NCBI GenBank assembly: GCA_900548905.1
Contig: URMK01000008.1
Span: forward strand, 62,001-126,000
Direction: 5' to 3'
DNA length: 64,000 nucleotides
Source: an uncultured Lachnospiraceae bacterium
GTDB taxonomy: Bacteria; Bacillota; Clostridia; Lachnospirales; Lachnospiraceae
Both the position numbers and the translations under genes were made by a program. Below the pieces are notes generated by a model, which saw only the letters and a list, made by a program, of their open reading frames with translations, did no database searches and was not told where the DNA came from. This document shows positions 57,636 through 64,000 of this stretch, in pieces; within the stretch, counting starts at the first letter, position 1; the number at the start of each line of letters is the position of its first letter.

Positions 57636-60600
57636 ATGACAGATTTGACCAGCATATTTGATGAGAATACGGCGGATTGGTTTGCTTCGGCTCTCGGGGA
57701 ACCGACAGCGGTACAAAAAGAAGCCTGGCCGGCCATCGCGGAGGGAAAGCATACTCTGGTGTCCGCGCCTACGGGTACCGGCAAGACATTGTCCGCATTT
57801 CTGGTATTTATAGACAGGCTCACCAGACAGGCGAGGGACGGCGGGCTGCCCCGTCAGCTACAGCTGATTTATATATCCCCGTTGAAATCTCTGGCAGCGG
57901 ACATCCGGGAAAACCTGCGCAGACCGCTTGATGGACTTGCCGGTAAAGGCGGGGAGGAAATCGAGATTGCCATCCGTACCGGGGATACGCCTCAGCGTGA
58001 CAGACAGCGAATGATCAAATATCCGCCCCATATATTGATTACCACGCCGGAATCCCTGTATCTGATGCTTACAAGCAAAAACGGCCAGGGAATTCTGGCT
58101 ACGGCAAAAGCGATTATACTGGATGAGCTTCATGCCCTGATCGATACCAAACGGGGAGCACATCTGATGCTGTCCGTAGCCCGCCTGGATAAGCTCTGCA
58201 GCCGGCCGCTTCAGCGAATCGGGCTGTCTGCAACGATTGAACCGCTTTCTGTTGCGGCGGCTTATCTTTCCCCGGAGCCGGCGGTCATCATTGCACCTGC
58301 CATGAAAAAAGAAGTTCAGCTTGTTGTGACAAGTCCCTTTGCGGATACGACGGCCGGAAAGAGGAAGGATCCGGTATGGGAGGAACTGGCGGAGCTGGTA
58401 TACCGCCGCTGCCAGGGAAGCCGCAGTGTGATTGCCTTTGTGGAAGGACGCAGATATGCGGAAAAGCTTGCTTATTACGTAAACCTTCTCGGGGGAGAAG
58501 GCTATGCCCGGGTGCATCACGGAAGCCTGTCCAGGGAACAGCGATTTGAGGTGGAACATGCGCTGCGGGACGGCAGTCTCCGATTGCTGTGCGCCACCTC
58601 GTCCATGGAACTGGGAATCGATGTGGGGGAAATCGATCAGGTGCTTCAGGTGGGCTGCCCCAGAACGATCTCGGGCACGATGCAGCGTCTGGGCCGGGCC
58701 GGACATAATCCGGGCCGGGTGAGTGTAATGTACTTGTTCCCGAGGACGGCGGCGGAAAGTGTATCCTGCGGCATGACGGCCGAGCTGGCCAGGAGAGGCG
58801 GTGTGGAGTATGCCAGACCGCCGGTGGGCTGTCTGGATGTCCTGGCCCAGCATCTGGTTTCCATGGCTGCATTCCATGGTTACCAGGTGGAGGAAGTGAT
58901 GGAAATCCTGTCCAGGGCTTACTGTTTCCGGAATATAAGCCGGGAAGAGGTCGACGGGGTACTCGGCATGCTTGCCGGTGATTTTGAACACGATAAGGAT
59001 ATCCCCGCCCGTCCGAGAATCCTTTACGACCGGCTCCATGGGTATGTGGAAGGAGACGGCTACAGCCGGATGCTTGCCGTATCGGCGGGAGGAACGATCC
59101 CGGACAGAGGGCTTTATACGGTACGTACGGAAGAAGGGGTAAAGGTGGGCGAAGTGGACGAAGAATTCGTCTATGAATCCCAGAAAGGGGATCGGTTCCT
59201 TCTGGGAGCATTTGCCTGGCGGGTGCTGGATATCAGCAGGGATTCGGTGATAGTAACCCAGTCGCCCATAGATGGTGCCAGAATCCCTTTCTGGAAAGGG
59301 GAACTAAAGGGCAGGGACCTGAGAACCAGCAAGGCCTTCGGGCAAATACTCCACGGGCTGCAGATGGCACAGGAGGACGGGAATTTATTGCAGGCGCTGT
59401 ACCAGCTGGGGCTGGATGAACCGGCTGCCAGGCTGGCGGAAGGGTATCTGAAAAGGCAGATAGCCGCCACGGATGGGCTGCCGGATGATAAAACCATACT
59501 GGTGGAGCATTTCCGGGATCAGTCGGGAAATGCACAGATTATGATTCATTCCCTTTTCGGCGGGAAAGTGAACGCACCACTTTCCCTTCTTCTCCAGGAA
59601 GCGGCCAGAGAGCAGACCGGCCAGAATGTAGGCTGTGTGGATGACGAGGACGGTATTCTGCTGTATTCTTATGGGAGAGAGAGCCTGCCGGATGGACTGC
59701 TTTACCAGCTGTCGCCCGAAACGTCGGATGCTGTCCTGGAGGCGCTGCTTCCCGCAACCCCTCTGTTCCATGTGGCTTTCCGTCATAACTGCGGAAGGGC
59801 ACTGATGATGGGGGTGAGGAAAAACGGGAGGCTGCCGCTATGGATGCAGCGTCTGCGGAGCGCGGAAATGCTGGATACCATTGTCCGGGAAAAAAAGCAT
59901 CCGTTGATCCTGGAAACCAAAAGGGAATGCCTGACCCAGATGTGGGATCCGGAAGGAGTAAAGGAAATACTGCATGGGATCCGGTCGGGGGCGATCTGCG
60001 TCCGGGAATTTCATTCGGAGATTCCTTCCCCTATGTCCCTTCCGCTGCAATGGCAGCAGGAGGCGGCTGTTATGTATGACTATTATCCCACGCCCAGAGG
60101 GGTGCATGCCGCCGTGGAAGAGGAATTGAAACAGATCCAGATGATTGCTGCGGGAAAAGAAGAGCTTCAGCGGGTTCAGGAGCGCAGCCGCCTTCCGGAG
60201 GATGAAAAACAGCTGCATGCGCTTTTGATGGCAGAAGGAGATCTGGCAGCCGGAGAACTGGATATTCCCATAGACTGGCTGGAGAGCCTGGCAAGGCAGG
60301 GACGGGCCGGTTATCTGGAGCCGGGGCTTTGGATTGCCATGGAGCAAAGGACGGAATATCTCATGGCCCTTCCCGATGCGGATGCAGACAATTGGGCTTC
60401 AGGCAAGGGGCTGCCGGGCACAAATGCACCGGAAGAGGAAATCCGCGGAAGCCGTCTGCATATCGTAAGGCGCCTGCTTCGTTACCGCGGGGCACATACG
60501 GCGGGGCAGGTGGCGGAACGTTATTTCTGGAGCGAAGAAGAAGCAAAGAAGGTACTGGATGCCCTTATTGAAAAAGAAGAGGCTGTGGAAAAGGACGGTA

Positions 60601-61814
60601 TTTATTATCACGGCCGACTGTACGACAGAGCCAGAAGAGCGACCATTAAGAAGCTGCGCAGCGAAATCGCAACCAGGCCTGCCTCTTCCTATGCGGCTCT
60701 TCTCACCGCACGTATGACAGTCCATGCGCCGGCGGCGGAGCAGCTTTCCCGGGTGATAGGAATGTATGCGGGAAAGGCCGTGCCTGCCGCTAACTGGGAA
60801 AATGTCATTCTGCCCGCCCGGGTCAAAGGATACCGGGACGCCCTGCTGGATGCCCTGTTGGCGGAAGGAAAATATTTCTGGCATATGGAACCGCAGGGGA
60901 TGATCCGTTTCGACGCGCCGGAGGACATTGACTGGGATTCCGGCCCCGAAAGCAGTCCGGAAGGACTAACGGAGAAAGAGCGGATTGTCTATGAAGCTCT
61001 TCTGAGACGGGGAGCCAGCTTCATGCAGGCTCTGCAGGGGCTGCTTCCGGGAGAGTCCCCCCACGAGACATTGCTTTCCCTTCTGGAAAAAGGGCTCGTA
61101 TATGCAGATAGCTTCGTACCGGTGAGGCAATGGCTGGATAAAGACAAAATCCGGAAGGCTACTGCGAGACAGCGGGTCAATACCCGGGTAATGGCCCTGC
61201 ATGCCGGACGCTGGGATGTGGTGAGGCCGCTTCTGGAAAAACCGGAGCAGGAATGGGAACGTTTGTTTGACAGAAGTCTTATTCTGTGCCGGGAAACGGC
61301 AGCTGCATGGAATGTTTCCTGGCAGGATGCCCTTCGCGTGCTGCGCATACAGGAATATACCGGACAGGTACGAAGGGGCTATTTCGTGGAGGGGCTTTCC
61401 GGCGCACAGTTTATCCGGGATAAGGATTTTCACAGCGTCCGTCTTGCCCTGGAGCAGCCGCAGGAGGAGATAATCTGGCTGAGCGCCGTGGATCCTGTCC
61501 AGATATGGGGGAAGGTCATACCTCATCTGGAAGGCAGGAGTTTCACCAATGTACCGGGTACTGCAGTGGCTGTGAAAGCCGGGGTACCGGAAGCCGTATT
61601 TGAGAGACAGGGGAAGACACTGCGTATCTTAGGAGATTGGGAAGATACTGCGGGAAAACAAATGCTGGAACGCTTTGCAGAGGCTTTTCGCGGAAAACGG
61701 CTGTTTGCGGGGATAAAGAGAGTGGTGGTAAAGGAGTATCCTGCAGAAGCCGCGACAGCGCTTGCGGCAGCAGGTTTTATCAGGGAAATGCAGGATTATG
61801 TCCTGTATCGGTAG
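57636..61814 (+). CDS. Lhr-type DEAD/DEAH helicase, giant form
   Basis: About 1392 residues, the full Lhr length. The start at 57636 has GAGGAAAAG upstream. Motif I SAPTGTGKT is near residue 45, motif II DELH near 163, motif VI QRLGRAGHNPGR near 350, with WYL/WH-type and Lhr-CTD regions after residue 800. Lhr helicases unwind RNA:DNA hybrids and are linked to DNA repair. The next gene, a NERD-domain protein, starts 25 bases after its stop. The unusually long C-terminal half (residues 700-1392) contains wHTH-like repeats but no catalytic motif I can recognise. Confidence 0.93.
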   Translation: MTDLTSIFDENTADWFASALGEPTAVQKEAWPAIAEGKHTLVSAPTGTGKTLSAFLVFIDRLTRQARDGGLPRQLQLIYISPLKSLAADIRENLRRPLDGLAGKGGEEIEIAIRTGDTPQRDRQRMIKYPPHILITTPESLYLMLTSKNGQGILATAKAIILDELHALIDTKRGAHLMLSVARLDKLCSRPLQRIGLSATIEPLSVAAAYLSPEPAVIIAPAMKKEVQLVVTSPFADTTAGKRKDPVWEELAELVYRRCQGSRSVIAFVEGRRYAEKLAYYVNLLGGEGYARVHHGSLSREQRFEVEHALRDGSLRLLCATSSMELGIDVGEIDQVLQVGCPRTISGTMQRLGRAGHNPGRVSVMYLFPRTAAESVSCGMTAELARRGGVEYARPPVGCLDVLAQHLVSMAAFHGYQVEEVMEILSRAYCFRNISREEVDGVLGMLAGDFEHDKDIPARPRILYDRLHGYVEGDGYSRMLAVSAGGTIPDRGLYTVRTEEGVKVGEVDEEFVYESQKGDRFLLGAFAWRVLDISRDSVIVTQSPIDGARIPFWKGELKGRDLRTSKAFGQILHGLQMAQEDGNLLQALYQLGLDEPAARLAEGYLKRQIAATDGLPDDKTILVEHFRDQSGNAQIMIHSLFGGKVNAPLSLLLQEAAREQTGQNVGCVDDEDGILLYSYGRESLPDGLLYQLSPETSDAVLEALLPATPLFHVAFRHNCGRALMMGVRKNGRLPLWMQRLRSAEMLDTIVREKKHPLILETKRECLTQMWDPEGVKEILHGIRSGAICVREFHSEIPSPMSLPLQWQQEAAVMYDYYPTPRGVHAAVEEELKQIQMIAAGKEELQRVQERSRLPEDEKQLHALLMAEGDLAAGELDIPIDWLESLARQGRAGYLEPGLWIAMEQRTEYLMALPDADADNWASGKGLPGTNAPEEEIRGSRLHIVRRLLRYRGAHTAGQVAERYFWSEEEAKKVLDALIEKEEAVEKDGIYYHGRLYDRARRATIKKLRSEIATRPASSYAALLTARMTVHAPAAEQLSRVIGMYAGKAVPAANWENVILPARVKGYRDALLDALLAEGKYFWHMEPQGMIRFDAPEDIDWDSGPESSPEGLTEKERIVYEALLRRGASFMQALQGLLPGESPHETLLSLLEKGLVYADSFVPVRQWLDKDKIRKATARQRVNTRVMALHAGRWDVVRPLLEKPEQEWERLFDRSLILCRETAAAWNVSWQDALRVLRIQEYTGQVRRGYFVEGLSGAQFIRDKDFHSVRLALEQPQEEIIWLSAVDPVQIWGKVIPHLEGRSFTNVPGTAVAVKAGVPEAVFERQGKTLRILGDWEDTAGKQMLERFAEAFRGKRLFAGIKRVVVKEYPAEAATALAAAGFIREMQDYVLYR

Positions 61815-61838
61815 TTCGGGAGGAACACGGCGGTTACT

Positions 61839-62489
61839 ATGATATCCATACTTTTACTGATTCTGCTATCTATATGGTTTTATAAAAAGAGGACGTCTTA
61901 TAACCCTTATGACAGCAGTCTGAGCCACAGCTCTTATTATGAATGCTCTTACTGCCGGGAAGAAAAATGCACGGAAGAGGTTCTGCGTATTCTGGAGCCG
62001 GTGGCAGGCCATAAAAGGATCCTGAAAAACGTGTTCCTTTCCGCAGAAAAAGGGGGGCATACCAGGGCAGAGGTGGTTATGATTCATGAATCCGGTATAT
62101 ATGTGGTGCGTTCCGGCAATCTTGATGGAGTAATATCCGGGAATCCCCAGGGCCGGTATTGGAAGCAGACCTTTCGGGACGGCTGGCTTCTTGCCTGCAG
62201 GAATTACCTGTACAACCCTTTCCTGGAAAATAAAAAAATACTGGACGTCATGCAGTGGGAATTGAGGGATATGCCCTGGCTTCCCTTTTATTCCTTTGCA
62301 GTTTTCGGAAGCCGGGGAACGCTTCTTACCCAGGGGTGGATGGGGGAAAATTGTTTTGCCCTGCCTCTTCATGCCCTTTCTTCTGCGGTTGCGGATATTT
62401 TCCGGCATAACAGAAGATTTCTTAAGGAGCGGGATATAGATATGATATATGACAGGATGAAGAAGCTGTATGAAGGGCAGGAACGGTAG
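61839..62489 (+). CDS. NERD domain-like protein with N-terminal membrane anchor
   Basis: A 216-residue protein with a membrane segment at residues 2-15, then a NERD-like domain. The core resembles nuclease-related domains: HKRILKNVFLSAEKGGHTRAEVVMIHESGIYVV and FGSRGTLLTQ, with acidic and Lys residues that could form a nuclease-like site. There is an unusual Cys pair in YECSYCREEKC. The gene follows Lhr closely, so the two are probably expressed together; a role in nucleic acid processing at the membrane is inference. It converges with the AraC-type gene, and only 19 bases separate the stops. Confidence 0.7.
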   Translation: MISILLLILLSIWFYKKRTSYNPYDSSLSHSSYYECSYCREEKCTEEVLRILEPVAGHKRILKNVFLSAEKGGHTRAEVVMIHESGIYVVRSGNLDGVISGNPQGRYWKQTFRDGWLLACRNYLYNPFLENKKILDVMQWELRDMPWLPFYSFAVFGSRGTLLTQGWMGENCFALPLHALSSAVADIFRHNRRFLKERDIDMIYDRMKKLYEGQER

Positions 62490-62508
62490 AAGATACAACA
62501 GGAAAAAA

Positions 62509-64000
62509 TCAGACGGAGCGTTTGGTGAAATCCTGCGACGGAGAATGTCCGGTTTTTTCTTTATATGCCCGTAAAAAATAGTTATAACTGTGAAAACCGG
62601 CCTGTTCGCCGATACTTTTCAAGTCCAGATTTGAGTGTAAAATCATTTGCTGCGCGCGCTGTACGCGGTAGGAAACCAGGTAATCAATAAATGAGGTACC
62701 AACTTCTTTGCTGAAAAGACGGGATAGGTGGGTGGGGGAGACATGCAGGGCCTCCGCCAGAGTGGACAGGGAAATATCTCCGGCATAGTTTTGATGGATA
62801 AAGTGGAGTGCATTCTGGATATGGACAGAGTATTTCCTGCTGCCGCAGCCAGGCGCCTGCTGCATGAGCTCACGAAAATAATCCAGAAGGAAATGGAGGA
62901 CTTCCCGGGGGTTCATCTGTGAAAGGACCGTGGTTGTCAGAGAAGCATCCTGCTTCTTCAGAAGGACAATTCCCTGATTTTCCTGAAATTTTACACCAAT
63001 TTGCAGAAGACGGGAAATAAGGGGCTGGGGCAGTCTTCCGGTATCCTGCTGGCAGCGGTTGAAAAGGGCTTTCAGCAGAGCTTCTGTCATGTGCATATCG
63101 AGTGATGTCAGTGCGTCCATCAGTTCTTTTTCTTCCTGCAGTGTCAGCGCCGCCGGTGCGGAAAGAGAACTCCCGGGAATATAAGAACCTTCTTTCGGTA
63201 CGGTATCTTTGGTTTCCTGCACCATGGGAAATGCCTGTTTTTCCAGATCGGACATGGTTTTAAGATAACAGGACGGAAGGCTGTCGATCCGGGAAAAACT
63301 GCTGCTTACCTGATAGATGGATGTCAGTCCGAACACTTTTTGGATATTGGAGGATAGAAGCCGCATAGCTGCAGCAGCCTGCCCTGTGATTTCCTGTGCC
63401 CCGGTCTGTGCGGGAAAATGGAACAACACTGCGAACTGTCCGTATTCCATATGCGTGATCAGGCCGTTCCCAAGGGAAGAAAAGATATTGGATCCAAGCG
63501 CTGTGATAGAATCAATCAGTTTTTCCCGCTCCATATCCGGTGAAAAGTGAGTGATTAATATGAAATTTGTGATCTGCATGGCGGCAATGCAGAAACAGCC
63601 CGGAGAGAAATCACGCTGGGCGGACATATGGGCGTATTCCTCCGGATTGGCCACCCCGTTTTCCAGGAGGCTGTGCAGATATTTCTGTTTGGCCACGGTG
63701 GTAAAAAAAGTCACATGAGAAAGTGCGGCGCCTTCTTTTTTGAGAAGCTCCTCGGTCTCTTTGAGCTTTTCCAGCAGAACCGGAGCAGTCAGCTGGTGTT
63801 TAAGCAGATAATCGCAGGCGCCATAGCGCATCGCATCGCGGACAAAGCCAAAAGTATCGTAGTTGCTCAAAATAAGTATTTTTACACGGGATTGCTGACG
63901 GTGCAGTTCCCTTGTTACCTCCACCCCATTTCTATCCGGCATGTCAATATCCAGTATCAGTACGTCAGGAGAGAGCTCTTTTACCAGCTTCAGACAGTCA
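62509..64000 (-). CDS. AraC-type response regulator, partial (N-terminus beyond window)
   Basis: The gene runs off the right edge at 64000; the frame is open through 63942-64000 and continues upstream as DCLKLVKELSPDVLILDIDMPDR. The DxD acceptor region LILDIDMPD is the phosphorylation site of a receiver domain, and ILILSNYDTFGFVRDAMRYGACDYLLK follows as expected of YesN-type regulators. A long middle region (about 300 residues) without recognised function leads to a C-terminal AraC DNA-binding domain: ISLSTLAEALHVSPTHLSRLFSKEVG and LDLKSIGEQAGFHSYNYFLRAYKEKTG. These regulators usually pair with a histidine kinase and control sugar uptake operons; the partner would lie beyond the window. Confidence 0.88.
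   Translation of the reverse strand, partial: DCLKLVKELSPDVLILDIDMPDRNGVEVTRELHRQQSRVKILILSNYDTFGFVRDAMRYGACDYLLKHQLTAPVLLEKLKETEELLKKEGAALSHVTFFTTVAKQKYLHSLLENGVANPEEYAHMSAQRDFSPGCFCIAAMQITNFILITHFSPDMEREKLIDSITALGSNIFSSLGNGLITHMEYGQFAVLFHFPAQTGAQEITGQAAAAMRLLSSNIQKVFGLTSIYQVSSSFSRIDSLPSCYLKTMSDLEKQAFPMVQETKDTVPKEGSYIPGSSLSAPAALTLQEEKELMDALTSLDMHMTEALLKALFNRCQQDTGRLPQPLISRLLQIGVKFQENQGIVLLKKQDASLTTTVLSQMNPREVLHFLLDYFRELMQQAPGCGSRKYSVHIQNALHFIHQNYAGDISLSTLAEALHVSPTHLSRLFSKEVGTSFIDYLVSYRVQRAQQMILHSNLDLKSIGEQAGFHSYNYFLRAYKEKTGHSPSQDFTKRSV

Overview
The window looks like a chromosomal segment of an anaerobic, spore-forming Bacillota of the Lachnospiraceae type. The reasons are strong AGGAGG-type ribosome binding sites, frequent GTG and TTG starts, moderate G+C coding DNA with AT-rich islands, a GGGtGRT gene with a NifU-like partner, a stand-alone Spo0A DNA-binding domain, a Csp-like subtilase, a LytTR/DUF3021 pair and many two-gene or four-gene ABC operons. 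The exact genus cannot be named from this sequence alone. No rRNA, tRNA, CRISPR array, insertion sequence or prophage was seen.

Layout. 1-1255: AT-rich island on the minus strand with a possible EVE-like/nuclease protein and the start of a second gene. 1470-2348: LytTR regulator with DUF3021 membrane protein. 2514-4308: membrane-anchored Ntn (choloylglycine-type) hydrolase and a NimA-like flavin protein. 4325-8933: consensus promoter, cobalamin riboswitch with terminator, BtuFCD-type ABC transporter, CGGC protein and a winged-helix regulator. 9209-13354: CydDC-like ABC exporter pair followed by YgbA_NO and DUF454 genes. 13650-15107: SH3 protein and GlsB/YeaQ protein. 15184-19827: DUF4091 protein, HAD hydrolase and GH3 enzyme. 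19892-21485: NitT/TauT-type ABC permease and ATPase without a binding protein. 21812-28371: CPBP protease, argH, asd, topB and a left-handed beta-helix protein. 28614-31617: complete ABC importer with binding lipoprotein of the TrpX/DUF534 type. 31940-33658: NifU-like and GGGtGRT pair. 33799-34375: DUF4160/DUF2442 pair in AT-rich DNA. 34891-41315: M23 peptidase, small P-loop kinase, ferritin-like protein, Spo0A_C protein, S8 subtilase lacking the catalytic serine, an unknown protein and an AAC(3)-family enzyme. 41395-46840: minus-strand carbohydrate ABC importer and a separate lipoprotein. 47075-48606: GNAT acetyltransferase and tRNA-dihydrouridine synthase. 48776-55885: solute:sodium symporter, AprA-like flavoprotein, ferredoxin, Crp/Fnr regulator and a four-domain CoA-disulfide-reductase/rhodanese/TusA/DsrE protein. 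56155-62489: DUF389 protein, giant Lhr-type helicase and NERD protein. 62509-64000: AraC-type response regulator, cut by the window end.

The most interesting block is 48776-55885. A transporter, an adenylylsulfate-reductase-like flavoprotein/ferredoxin pair, a Crp-type sensor and a single polypeptide joining every step of persulfide handling lie together. The last gene begins with a hairpin that buries its own ribosome binding site. This reads as a candidate sulfur-compound or thiol-redox system whose substrate is unknown. Other points worth attention are the NifU-like/GGGtGRT pair, the Ser-to-Gly subtilase, the EVE-like/nuclease candidate at the left edge, and several families of short dispersed repeats in the intergenic regions.
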